The notes beneath the pieces were generated by a model that was not told where the DNA came from, ran no database searches, and worked only from the letters and a program-made list of their open reading frames with translations. The translations under genes and the position numbers were made by a program. Shown here one piece after another: positions 1 to 11,036 of a stretch of DNA of 64,000 nucleotides (position 1 is its first letter; every line of letters begins with the position of its first letter). Origin of the DNA: Heterodera schachtii (lineage: Eukaryota; Nematoda; Chromadorea; Rhabditida; Heteroderidae); NCBI GenBank assembly GCA_023374025.1, contig SIJG01000001.1, positions 1,003,500-1,067,499 of the forward strand. The letters run 5' to 3'.

Positions 1-458
1 GAAAAAGCCAAAAAACAAATAAAAAGTTAACAAATTCAAAATTGCCATATAAATTTTTTGGGGCAAAACGCAAAAAATGTTGAAAAATTCTATTATAGCA
101 TTGAAAGTTTTGAGCAAAAAAATAGGCCATTATGAAAATTGGGACCTGTCAGAATGCTCGGCTAATTGTCAGTGATTCCGTTTTTAGCAAATGCATGTTT
201 TTCTCGCACTTGTTAAAAAAGTATCTTCTGTTAATTTTGGAGTTTCTAGGCTGGCTGACCAAACAATTGGAACGATAACAAACAAAGGCAAACTTTTTCC
301 CAAATGCAAAAGCTTTATTTCGATAAGATTTTCAGTCAATTAGGATTGTAATTTAAAAACATAGCTTTACGAATCCTCGAGAATGCAATAGCATTGTATA
401 AAAATTTTCTAATTAAATTTTTTTTTTCCTTGAAGCGTTAGGGGTTACCTATCATTTC

Positions 459-885
459 GTCACTGATCGTTTCGTCACTGAGACATAATTTTTAAAAAAT
501 ATTGTTATTAAAGTATTAATTGGATTAAAATTCTCAAAATTATTTCTGGGTAAGAGTACCACCGGTGGTAGCCCCTTTTTCGAAAAAATTTTTTAGGTTT
601 TAAAAAGTCAAAATGACTTTATAAGCGTTTTGAGATCGCATATCACGAATTTGACTATTGTCCTAAATGATATTGCTCTGAGATATCGATGGGGATTTTA
701 TGATCCCTGGTTTTTTGTCGAAGTTGAATCCAATTAATCATTTTATGAAGATAAAACGGAAACTTAAGTCCATAATTTGCGAGAAAGCCAATGCAAGTAT
801 ATAAAAAATACATAAAACAAAGAATTTCAATATTTAACTAATATTTTTTTTAATTATTTCTCAGTGACGAAACAATCAGTGACTA
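459..885. repeat. Inverted-repeat element, possible MITE
   Basis: The left arm (around 459-483) contains GTCACTGATCGTTTCGTCAC and the right arm (861-885) is its reverse complement over about 25 bases with one mismatch. The arms are about 380 bases apart. Target duplications are not clear, so the exact ends are uncertain. The CACTGA words resemble the units of the satellite at 25.8-28.0 kb, which may be chance. Confidence 0.45.
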
Positions 886-1453
886 ATTGTTCGGCCACCG
901 CGTTGGGCACTGATGAGCCGATTTTTTTTTTGTGCCTGAAAACTAAAGACCGGATTTTCAGCTCTGCCTGGCCAGGATATTTTCAAAAGCAATCGGTTGC
1001 CGAGTAAGGCCTCTCCCAGGCCGGTAAAACCGGTAAACCCGTCAAACAGATTCCGAAAAATAGCCGCTGTTAAAGCAATGATTGATATGACACATAAAAA
1101 GCAAGGGCGGATGTGCCTCGGTAATTCGATGATTTTACGTATTTTTTCCTTTATTAATAATATAAAATATACATTCAAAAACCCATATCCTCATCGATCA
1201 ATAAATGTCCATGTATGCGTAAACATATGCATACAAATAATAATACGTGGGGAAAATCCTACGCGTACGCATTTCAAATAACATTGGCAAACGCATATTA
1301 ATAAATAAACCCCACCATTTTTCATTTACACAAATATTATTTTTATAGTTATGTACGTATATATTATTATTATTTTTATATTAATTTATTATTATACAGA
1401 AATAAATTCTATAAAGGTATCGGCCCTATTTACTCGAAAACTCAAACCTATAC

Positions 1454-1484
1454 TTTTCAATCCCGATGTAATCGGGATTGAAAA
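1454..1484. repeat. Perfect 14-bp hairpin
   Basis: TTTTCAATCCCGAT (1454-1467) is followed by the 3-base loop GTA and its exact reverse complement (1471-1484). No T-run or gene end adjoins it in a way that would suggest a known function. It may be a remnant of a small inverted-repeat element. Confidence 0.6.
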
Positions 1485-1957
1485 TAAGCAGCTTTTGTAA
1501 GAATGGGATCTATTAATGATATTATTTTCATAATTCTTTATTTTGTAAAAAGTATTTTCTTAATTTAAGTCAAAAAAATTTTGGCTCAAAAATTTTAGTA
1601 TTTATTTAAAAATTCATAAAATATCTTTAAATTATCACGTCAATAAATCTTAATCAAATGAAAAAATTTTCTCCGATTTCCCACATTTGATCCCATTTCC
1701 CAAAAATAGTAGGCCCGGACCTACATGGAATTTCGAGATGAAAATTTTGCTGTATGGTCGGTAGCTTGACCGTCCCCAGTTTCTTGTATCATTGTGCATC
1801 AAATCAAATCCCGATACCGTGCATCCTACTAAAAAAGTGAGAAACAAACATGAAAATTGAATTTTTCATTACATTTTTCGCCGTTGACCAACATAAATTA
1901 AGAGTGAAAATTAAATTTTTGTTATTTTTAAAACCCAAAAAGCTAACAAATTCCTAA

Positions 1958-2950
1958 ATGAACCCTAAAATTGTGCTTTTTCTTCTTCTCCCACTTCTCA
2001 TAATTGATTGGGTCACGCCGACAAAGACGCTGAACGAAAAGCGGACCAATAAGGGAAAAGGATTACAACGAAGTGCAGAAGGCTCTGCCTTTAGCGCTTA
2101 TAAACCGCAAGGAAAGGAAGAAATAAAAAGCCCACTCTCCGTCAAATCCGCGTTTCGTCCGTATAAGCAAAAAGACAATGGCAAAAATGCGGAGAATGAA
2201 CAGAAGAATGAAACTGATGGCCAGCAGCAAGCGGATAGAACAGGAGACAATGAGCTGTTGCGAGTGGTTGCGGCAGAAAATGTTGATGAACAGCGCGCGG
2301 ATTCAACAGGAGACAATGAGCTGTTGCGAGCAGCTGCGACAGGAGACAGTGAGCAGTCGCAAGTGGTTGCGGCACCGGTTGATGATGAACAGAGAGTGGT
2401 TGCGACAGGAGACAGTGAGCAGTTGCGAGTGGTTGCGGCACGGGATGATGATCAGCAGAGAGCAGTTTCGGCAGGAGATGTTGCTCTGCAACATGTAGAA
2501 GCGGTTGCCGAACCTATGGAAGTTTCAGCAGATCGGTCGCGCAGTGCGCAAACGCTAAAGCCAAGCGGCGGCGGAGACGGAAGCACGTCGTCGAGACGCA
2601 AAAGCGGTGGACACCAGTCGCCGCTTGGCCGGCACGAGGACGCGCAACAGTCCAGCGTGGCGACATTGTCAGCGGACATGGAAAATGCGGGGAATAATGG
2701 CGGCACCGAAAATGACGACCACGAAATGTGCGAGCGGGAGGGTGAAGCGCAGAAGCAAACGCCGATGAAAAGGCGGCTAATCAAACAAAAAACAATGGAA
2801 AAGTCCAGCAAACGGTCCGCTGCCGAAAAGAAAAAGAATGTGGACAGTGTAAGTGCAAAGGATAGACAATTAGCTTGGCTGCGGCCCAGACATTGCACCA
2901 TGCCCAAAATCCGGTTAAAACTTAAGTTTTTTTTCAAAACTGATAGCTAA
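1958..2950 (+). CDS. Secreted low-complexity repeat protein, effector-like
   Basis: The ATG at 1958 opens a 330-codon frame. The first ~21 residues (MNPKIVLFLLLPLLIIDWVT) are a clear signal peptide. Residues ~95-180 carry five imperfect copies of a TGDxE-LxVVA motif rich in Glu, Gln and Arg; earlier, SAFSAYK and SAFRPYK mark a duplicated segment. Residues ~270-297 are strongly basic (KRR, KKKN) and could be a nuclear localisation signal. A strong donor, AGT|GTAAGTG, falls in phase after codon 297 (2848), so the last 33 codons may be intron and a further exon may lie downstream; I could not place it. No family was recognised. A secreted protein with a basic tail fits a parasitism effector, but that is inference. 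Confidence 0.6.
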   Translation: MNPKIVLFLLLPLLIIDWVTPTKTLNEKRTNKGKGLQRSAEGSAFSAYKPQGKEEIKSPLSVKSAFRPYKQKDNGKNAENEQKNETDGQQQADRTGDNELLRVVAAENVDEQRADSTGDNELLRAAATGDSEQSQVVAAPVDDEQRVVATGDSEQLRVVAARDDDQQRAVSAGDVALQHVEAVAEPMEVSADRSRSAQTLKPSGGGDGSTSSRRKSGGHQSPLGRHEDAQQSSVATLSADMENAGNNGGTENDDHEMCEREGEAQKQTPMKRRLIKQKTMEKSSKRSAAEKKKNVDSVSAKDRQLAWLRPRHCTMPKIRLKLKFFFKTDS

Positions 2951-3992
2951 AACAGCTTTAATTCAGAGATAGAAAGTGATTTTATCCGATAATAAGCTTT
3001 AAGGGCTTGAAAATTTTTTAGTTTGAATCAGATTTTTTACATTGCACTAATGTCCGAGGCACTGGACACGCATCGGCCGGGGGATTAAATTTTGCAGATG
3101 AATTTAATTTTTGTTAATCCAGGACTATGTTTGGTCACTACTTTAAGACTTGTCAGTATTTCACCTAATTGTTCTGATTTTTCAAGGGGTCCTTTTTGTC
3201 GCCAAAAATAAGGAAATTTGTATATCATTTTGAACGTTTAGGTACCAAAAAGTATTCATTTATGAAGCATTGTAGAAAAAATTTTAACATGCCTAAACAT
3301 AACAATATTAGGCGATTTTTCAGCAACACCAGCTAAGTCAATTTAGATGTTGACCAAAAAATCTTTTATACAACTACAGATCACTCATTATATGATCGGG
3401 ACACTCAAAAGACTCCGGGAAAATTATATCAGTCCTTAGGATTTTTTTTTTGTAATTTTGGACAACAGCAAAAATTGGCTTAGCAGAATTTTTCAGATAA
3501 AACTTGCTGAAAAATCTCAAAAATTATTATTCTAATATTTTTTCGCTGTTGAGTCGTTATATAAAAGCCATCAAAAAGTGTGTTATATACAAAACCACCA
3601 ATTCACATCGTTTCAACGGTGCTGGGTCGTTCGTTACTCAAAAAACCATCATATGGAAACTTTGACGAAAAATTATTCATAACATTGTTCAAAATCAACC
3701 AAATTTTTAATTCTTGATATCATTCCTAGTCTTAAGTGTTCTCAATTAGCTTGAATTCAAACAAGTTATAGTCTAAAGAACTCAGAGAAGCAGGTTTTTC
3801 GAACCTTATTTGTCATAACTTTTTTGAAACATTACGATTCTTGGAATTTAGGGATAAGATGATTGACACATAGGGTTATTGAATGATATCAAGAACTAAA
3901 GATTTGATGGCTTAAAAACTTTTTATTTTGATGGTTTTTTGAGTAACGTCACACATAACTAGACCGGATTTTTCAGCACCAAAAATGATAAT
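2951..3992. other. Intergenic repeat-rich DNA
   Basis: There is no gene. Around 3570-3930 lies a member of a dispersed repeat family marked by TTCTTGATATCATTC and its reverse complement GAATGATATCAAGAAC, also seen near 17.0-17.3 kb and 20.4-20.9 kb. It is diverged and its ends are not defined. Confidence 0.4.
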
Positions 3993-5309
3993 TAGGGTTA
4001 TAAGTAGAGACCGCAAAAAAAGGCACCAAAAATCGCGAAAAAGGCACTATAATAGGCACCAATTTGAAAAAAAAGGCATTAAAAGGCACGAAAATCCCGA
4101 AAAAGGCATGAAAAAAGGCATTTAAAAAATTTTTTCTAAGGTTTTTAGTGAGCAAAACTCGTAAAACTTAACCAAATAATTTAATTTTGGTCATTTTTAA
4201 AGATTATTAATGTTTTATAATGTTTTTAGAAAAGAACAAATTTGAAAACCAAAAATTTTTTAAAGAAAAAAAGGATGAAATTTTGGCGATCAATTTTTAA
4301 GAAAATTTTTAATTCTTAGGGGGTGTATTTTCTGAAAATTTTTCTATTCTTAGGGGTGTATTTTCAAAAAATTTTCCAAGTCATTCTTAGGGGTGCATTT
4401 TCCCGATTTTATTGCATTTTTTATGGACTTTTTCGAAAAAAACGCCAAAAAAGCACCAAAATCGGAAAAAAAAGCCAAAAAAGGCACCAAAACGGCAAAA
4501 TGCCAAAAAAGGCATTTAAGGCACAAAAATCCCGAAAAAGGCAAAAAAAGGCATAATAAAAGTCAACGTAGAAGCCTCAAACCAAGTGGAAATGCGTTAT
4601 TTATGCTTAATATATCGAAACTAGTGCGCAGAAAAAAAAGGCATATGCCTCAAAATGCGGTCTCTAGTTATAAGTTGTATGCACTAAAAAATGCCAAACA
4701 TGCGCGTAAAATACGCACTAAAATCCCCCAAATATGTATGCCCTAAAGACCCGAAAAATGCCCAAACATGCACTAAAATATGCCCTTAAAAATTACCCAA
4801 AATGTCTTTTAACCCTCAAAAAATGCCAAAATTGTGTAAAAATACATAACTGACTTTAAAAACTACAAAACAATGGCCTAGGAGCTTTTTTTAGACAATT
4901 GCAAAATATTTTGAATTTGAATTTCAATATGCAATTTCGAATTTTTTCATATGTTATAACAATTACATTTTTATTTATCAACAATTTTTTTTTCAAAAGC
5001 TCTTACGAAAATTCAAAATTTTTCGATTTTTAAAGCTATATTTTTTAAATTCCCAAAAAGATCGATCGTTAGGGGGTATTTTTCATTTTTATTGCATTTT
5101 TCTAATTTGCCAAAAATGACCGAAATATGCTCTAAAAATGCAAAAATGGCAAAATATGCCTTTATTCTCGAAAACCCCCAAAATATGCTTTTATATGCAC
5201 TAAAAACCTTCACAAATCAAAAATTTTAACGCAGAAATGCAATTTTTGAGCCCCTTTCTTCATAGCATATGCGCAGAAAAAATATGCAAATCTGCAAATT
5301 ATAACCCTA
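3993..5309. mobile_element. hAT-like MITE (outer), interrupted by a second element
   Basis: The ends read TAGGGTTATAA at 3993 and TTATAACCCTA at 5309, a terminal inverted repeat. The flanks ATGATAAT and ATTATAAT match 7 of 8, a probable 8-bp target duplication. The interior before 5309 (TTTGAGCCCCTTTCTTCATA) also occurs near the right end of the element at 49.8-50.4 kb, so the two are one family. Removing the 4005-4666 insertion leaves about 650 bases. No transposase is visible, so it is non-autonomous. hAT assignment rests on end sequence and duplication length. Confidence 0.65.
4005..4666. mobile_element. hAT-like MITE with perfect 8-bp target duplication (inner)
   Basis: The ends are TAGAGACCGCA (4005) and TGCGGTCTCTA (4666). 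GTTATAAG flanks both sides exactly (3997-4004 and 4667-4674), an 8-bp target duplication. The interior is a low-complexity run of AAAAAGGCACC-type words. It inserted into the TIR region of the 3993-5309 element and is therefore the younger of the two. No coding capacity. Confidence 0.85.
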
Positions 5310-5328
5310 ATTATAATTAAATAATTAA

Positions 5329-5622
5329 TATAGGGCTGCCAAAAAATGTACAAAAAGTGGTCAAAATATGTACATAAATAATTAAGAAAAATCCCGAAAT
5401 ATGTACAAAAAAAATCCAAATATGTACTAAATATGTAAATAAAATTATATGTAAGAAAATCTGAAATATGTAATATGTATAAAAACCCCGAACTATGTAA
5501 AAATATGTAAATAAAAGTCAAGATTCTTGTTTGCAAACACAAAAAAGAAAATGTTTTTCCTACTATTTAAAGCATGGAGAAGCCAGGAAAAAATATGTAT
5601 TTACATAAAATTGGCAGCCCTA
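5329..5622. mobile_element. hAT-like MITE, TAGGGCTGCCAA ends
   Basis: TAGGGCTGCCAA near 5331 and TTGGCAGCCCTA ending at 5622 form a 12-bp terminal inverted repeat. ATAATTAA occurs directly outside both ends (5321-5328 and 5623-5630), allowing for two extra bases on the left. The interior has repeated AAATATGTA words shared with the element at 57.9-58.5 kb and with fragments near 11.7-12.5 kb, 25.3-25.5 kb and 41.6-41.7 kb. Confidence 0.7.
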
Positions 5623-6637
5623 ATAATTAAGCACTTATGTAACTCAGCATCAAAAAATTCTAAATTAAACTCGAAAAAAGCATGAAATAGCAAAACAAGC
5701 ACAAAAATAGAAAAACAAGGATAAAAATTTAGTGATTTTTAGGCAAACATTTTTTTTATCAGTTAACAATAAATTCTTAATTTTCTTATTCCCACTAAAG
5801 ATTGAAATATTTTCCTTTAGCAAAAACTGGCATTTTTAAATAAAAAATTTTGTCAAGAAAAAAAAATTTGTGGATGAATTTTTGAGAGAAAATTTTGCAT
5901 TTCTTAGGGATGTATTTTTTGAAAATTTTAAGTCGATTCTTATTGTTAGTGTTTTGTCTTAGGGTACTGCTGGTAGACGGTGTTTTCGTCAATATTTTAC
6001 AAAAAATGTCATAAGCACGAAATGCTAAAAATTACATGCTCAGCATTAAGCACGAAAATACGAATTTAAACAAAAATCAGCATGAAAAAGTTGGACCTAG
6101 AAGCCTAAACCAAGTTAGAAATGCGTTTTTCATGCTTATCAGCACGCCCCAAGTTAGCAAAAAATTAAGGGATTGCTGCAAATCGGTCTTATTGTTAGTC
6201 ATAACTAGAGACCGACTTTTGAGGCATATGCCCTTTTTCTGCTCATAGTTCCGGTATATTAAGCATAAAAAATACATTTTGTTTTGGTTTGAAGCTTCTA
6301 CATTGACTTTTATTATGCCTTTTTTTTTTGTCTTTTTCGGGATATTCATGCATTTAATGCCTTTTTGGCATTTTGCCGTTTTGGTGTCTTTTTGGTCGAA
6401 ATGAAGGTTGGATTCAATCAGCGCCCTCGAAGCCCTGGAAACATTTTTATACGACTTTAAAATAATTGCTGCACTAGTACCAAAGAATGTCCTTATTTTG
6501 AATGATTTTCAATGCTAGCCTTATAAAAATAAATTTTCAGAATATGTATTGTTGAGAGTTTCTTTTTATGCCAGATTTAGTTTTTTAAGCCCAAAATACT
6601 AAGAAGTGTTCTTAATCAAATGATTTTTGTTTCTCAG
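5623..6637. other. Repeat fragments upstream of the glutamine-rich gene
   Basis: There is no gene. At 6206 the sequence TAGAGACCGAC with GAGGCATATGCC marks one end of a TAGAGACCG-family element related to 4005-4666; I could not find its partner end. The rest is AT-rich repeat debris. Confidence 0.4.
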
Positions 6638-6643
6638 CTTTCA

Positions 6644-9145
6644 ATGGAGCGAAGTGTGAATTCGAACCCTTTCAAAAGTGCAGAAGATGCGCCATCATTA
6701 GCTTCAACGAGCCAAAACAATTTGCTTGAAGCGCAAGTCAAAGAACAGGCCGCACAGATTCAAAAACTGACAGAAGTTTTAAATGAACTACAGCAAAAAG
6801 TTAATGTTGGCAAAGAGGAAGCGCAGCAGAGCACACAACCTCGAGCAGTATCAGCAGCAGCAGCGATGGGAGAACAACAACAACAGTTGCCAATGGTACA
6901 ACAACAACTCACTGTTACTAATTCTTTACAACCACAATATGCCGCTCCTTTGTTGGTTGCGCAACATCCGCAACCATTCCAAGCTCAATCCGCACAACAA
7001 CTCCCCCTGCCCGTTGTGCAACAACAACAACCCGTTGGTGTGCATCATTTGCAACCACAAAACACCGCCCCATTCTCAGTTGCACAACAACCGCAACCAC
7101 AAACATTTGCCCCTGTTCTGGACCCAAGTACTCGTCAGCATCTGGTTCAGGTACTTCAGCAACAACAAATGCAGCAACAAGCGCAACACCAATTCCAACT
7201 GTCGCCACCGTTGCAGCGTGTCAACAACCCCGGGCTAAGCATTAATCCAGTCCGAATGATAACAGCAGGGCAATTGATAGCCGATCGTCAACAACAACAA
7301 CAACAAAACGACGACGAATGCAGCTACAACTGCAACAACAACAACATGAGTTGATGGGTTCGCCACCAGCGTCACGTTCGTCCAGCCCAAACCAACTGAA
7401 TATAGAACATTTGCAACAACAACAACAGCGACCGCAGCCAGCCGCTAGACTCCCGACAAGTTCCAACGTAAGCAAACGGCTAATATCAGATTTATAGAAA
7501 AATATTTACGAAAAATAAAAATCCAGGGTACGGAAATTAAAGCCCTAATAGAGAAGAATTTTAAAAAGTGCTATAATAACATCCCAAAAATTGAAATTTT
7601 TTCATTAGATTTCCCTAAATATGAAAGCTTCCTATCAAATGAAAAAAAATAGTTACAAAATCATTGTCTTTTAAAACGACAACTGTTTTCCCTCTAGCAA
7701 TAAATATTTTAATTGAATATTTTCATAAATTATTTTTTTTATTAAAAAATCGGGTTTTAAACAATTTATTTATTTTTTGTATTTAAAATTATTTATGCTT
7801 TGGTAAATTTTTTGATTAATGTTTTGAGATTTTTTTTATAAATAAAAGCTGAATGAATGCAATATAATAAAATTTTTCAAAATCATAGCTGTCCCCGACA
7901 TCAAACGCGCGACGTGCCAAGGAGCTTCTTCGGAAGCAAAAACACGATGCTGGCACCAGCAGTGGGTCGGTTGCTGGTGAAGTGCAACAACAATGGCAAC
8001 AGCCGCAAGACGACTATGCCATTGATGCAACACCGCTCAGAGCGTTTATACCCCTTCGCGAAGGACAATCCAACCAAGTTGGCACTTCTGGTGCCGGTCC
8101 GTCGGGCTACAGCGGTGATCAGCAGCAGCAGATTCAACATCTGCGCATGAGTGCCAATGTCGACGGAAATTTAGTAGAGAGTCAAAGAAGACATTCGAGA
8201 GTTGAAAAGGCAAAAGTAATGTTGTTGCATTGGTAATTTTATTCAATTAGGATAAATTAAAAAAAAAGTTTAATAGCCGTCAGTTCTTTCGCTTTCGCAA
8301 ATTTCGGTACTCTCGCGTTTCGCATTTAGGCATGAAATGCGAATATTCATAAGAATGAGGGATGAAATTCCCCTAAAATTTTCAATTGCAGTGTGTCGCG
8401 AAAAGCCACCGCGGGATCCCATCCCACGCCGGTCTCGGTTAATTACTGCTAAAGATTAGAACTAATTTTATATTACGATTTAATTTATATATATTATATT
8501 TAGCAAATAGCCGTAACCCCGGCAGCATCAGATGATAATCAAATTAACAATGTGGAAAAAATTGTAATACAAGCAATCAGCGAATGTATCAAAAAAACGC
8601 TTGCAAAGAGTGGCATTGACCCGGAAATGTTCAACCTCTCATTAACATCAATCAATGAATCAATCAATAAATACCTAAATTTCATTCAATTAAACAGAGA
8701 CAATCCTGATGACATAATTAGCGAACTGAGGACCTTTTTCCAACCGAATAATGGTGGTGGTGGTGATGAGGCAACGCTAATTGTGCAAATTTTGGATGAG
8801 ATTCCCATGGAAATTGAAAGCTTTGATAGCAATAGGCCGTCGTCGTCAAATTCGGTGTCACCGGTGGGAAGAGCGGCCCACCACCAGAAGAAGCGCTTTT
8901 TGTTAGCAAATTACCGCCTGTACCACAAATTATTGAAGCTGCTCAGCGCAACTGCTCAGCAGCTGAAAGATGGGCTTAGAGAAGCGCCCATCCGTTTTCA
9001 ACAACTGCACAAATGGGTCACTGCGATGGTCAAAGGGTTCCGACAAATTTTGGAGAAATTTGAGAAACAAAATGGCCACGATGAAGTGGGGACAAAATCG
9101 GAGGGGCGGGGGACGGGCGTTGTGGACTGTAGGGGGCATAAATAA
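6644..9145 (+). CDS. Glutamine-rich protein, three exons, one frameshift in an A run
   Basis: Exons 6644-7467, 7889-8215 and 8504-9145 join in phase. A strong acceptor (TTTTGTTTCTCAG) ends at 6637, so I take ATG 6644 over 6620; it may be a trans-splice or 5'-UTR splice site. Residues ~25-60 look like a short coiled coil. The rest of exon 1 is rich in Gln (CAA/CAG runs) and ends in a Ser/Pro-rich piece. The frame is lost at 7305-7308 (AAAA after the CAA run): one extra A would restore a 597-aa product whose downstream frame is glutamine-rich too. The last exon encodes a helical region around IVIQAISECIKKTLAKSGI and a basic helical tail. No catalytic domain is visible. Gln-rich proteins are often transcription or RNA-binding cofactors, but that is not shown here. 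Confidence 0.6.
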
Positions 9146-9204
9146 TCATAATAATTGAGGGGACGTGAGCAGCGATGCCGCAAGTGTTTTAGTGCTTTTT
9201 TTGG

Positions 9205-9699
9205 GGTCAGGGCAGGTCATCCACAGGCAACTCATCCACGGTCAAGTCGTCCACAAGGCATCTCATCCACAGTCAACGCATCCACATTTTTTCTCGAATA
9301 AAAATTAAAGTAAAAATGTAAAGGAAATTGGTCCCAAAATTTTTTTAATTTTGCTTAAATTATTTTAGGGGTAATCGGGGCGTTTTGGCTCAATTTCGAA
9401 TCCCGGCCCAGATTAGAACATTTTTAGAAAATTCAAAAAAAATTTTTGCGTATATTGATTGCTAAAGCATTGACTATTTGTAAAACTCATCAAATTCATT
9501 ATAGACTCAAGCTCTGCCGAATTTATCAATTTCATTTTATTTTTCATCGGCATTTGCACCCATTTAATTTTTATCCGAGAAAAATGTGGATGAGTTGACT
9601 GTGGATGAGATACCTTGTGGATGAGTTGCCTTGTGGACGACTTGACTGTGGAAGAGTTGCCCGTGGATGAGTTGCCTGTGGATGACCTGCCACTGCGCC
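9205..9699. mobile_element. Fold-back MITE built from CATCCACAG-type direct repeats
   Basis: The left arm (from 9205, GGTCAGGGCAGGTCATCC) is reverse-complementary to the right arm (to 9699) over about 100 bases. Each arm is itself a series of ~10-15 base direct repeats (CTCATCCAC, GTCGTCCAC). CTTTTTTTGG flanks both ends (9195-9204 and 9700-9709) as a 10-bp direct repeat. A second, left-truncated copy is at 36.84-37.39 kb. The element is non-coding. Confidence 0.75.
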
Positions 9700-10047
9700 C
9701 TTTTTTTGGTTTCGTTTTTCATAATTTGGGATGAAATACGAAACTGACACGACCGTTCGTAATTCAGTTCGGCTTTTAGATTGTTATCTGCTTTTAATAG
9801 CATTCGTTAGCTTCTCATTCATTTTTTGATTAATTTTAAAATTGAATTTTAAAAATGCAAATTTTTAATTGTTCGAAAATTATCTCATTTTGAGATAGCC
9901 TAGGCAAAAGTGATTTGGAAACTATTTTTTTAAACGCCCGAGGCCTCCAATTAAAATAAATGTTTTTCTTATTTACTCTCTAAGGATTTTTTAACGATAC
10001 AATATTGGTTCTACATTCTTTAAGAATTGTCATAAAAAAAATTTAAG

Positions 10048-11036
10048 AGTGTTAATTGGTGCTCAAATTTGTTTCGGCTCGAGGACGCCATTGAATCGGC
10101 CAAATTGGCCCTTCTGATTGCATTTCCACCAAATTCATTAAATGAATGGATTAAAAATGGCGGAAAATGGAAAATGCTAAATGATATTGTTGACGAAGCA
10201 AAATTTAAAATTTTTTTTGATTATTATGACGACAAAGCATCAGCGGAGAGAAATTTCATTGACAAAATTCACAAATACTCGGAAAATGAATACTATGGTA
10301 AAAGTTTGTTTGTAATAAAATGTTTCGCAAAATATAAATGAAGAAAAGTTAATTATTAAAATAAAAACCGAAAGAAAACACAAAATGGGAAATTAATTAT
10401 ATTACTGTTTTGTACAATAATCAAAATAAAAATAAAATTTGTATAAGAAATTGAAATAAATGAAAATATATGTAAGAAATATTGAAAAAAGATTCATAAG
10501 CAGTAGAATAATTCATAGAGAAAATATTAATAGCTGAACTTTTATTTAATAAATCCTTTTGAATATTTTCCCTTTTTTTGCTGTATTTCTCAAGAAAAAA
10601 AAATTGAAAATTACTAAAAATTGATAAAAACGGAAATTGTCTATTATTCCAATTTCAATGAATAACTTTTTCTGCATTTTCAGGCATGTTTAGCGAATTT
10701 GAGGTTAATTATTTGCGCAATTTGGCCAATCAAATTGCGCAAAACGCATTTGTGGTAAAGCCGCTGACAATGCAAACAAACATGCTTAATCTGACAATAA
10801 CATTGGCAATTCTTCAAAAAATCATTGCCGAGATTGAAACTAATCCCAATATGTTCACATTAGACAGCCTGAAAAGTGACAAAGAAATTGCAACCAATTT
10901 TTTGCATCTTTGCGTTTCGCTGTTGGACGCCAAATTTGAACACTTTCAGAACCAAGTGTTGGCACGTTTGAACGAATTTGACCGCATTCGAAAGGGCTTT
11001 TTGGACGGCCAAGGGCAAAGCTCAAAATCCAAATAA
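10048..11036 (+). CDS. Helical protein of unknown function, 5' end unresolved
   Basis: Two exons join cleanly: 10048-10297 (donor ATG|GTAAAAG, phase 1) and 10684-11036 (acceptor TTTTCAG). The first begins after an AATTTAAG acceptor with no ATG, so an upstream exon is expected; I could not find it in 9700-10047. The visible 200 residues are predicted helical with no membrane segment or signal peptide, for example NYLRNLANQIAQNA and NLTITLAILQKIIAEIET, and end in a Ser/Lys-rich tail. The region resembles the helical last exon of the glutamine-rich gene just upstream in style only. It could be a separate gene or an alternative 3' part of that gene. No family was recognised. Confidence 0.5.

Larger units (their letters stand above)
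1..1957. other. Gene-poor AT-rich flank with one possible MITE and one hairpin
   Basis: I see no credible gene here. Short open frames on both strands lack codon structure and good splice context. The stretch holds an inverted-repeat pair near 459-483 and 862-885 and a perfect hairpin at 1454-1484, both listed separately. The rest is AT-rich sequence. Confidence 0.5.

Noticed and set aside
1650..1847. Minus-strand 65-codon frame with a hydrophobic start
   Set aside because: No ATG in frame at its start, no matching exon on either side and no recognised motif; could be an exon but nothing supports it.
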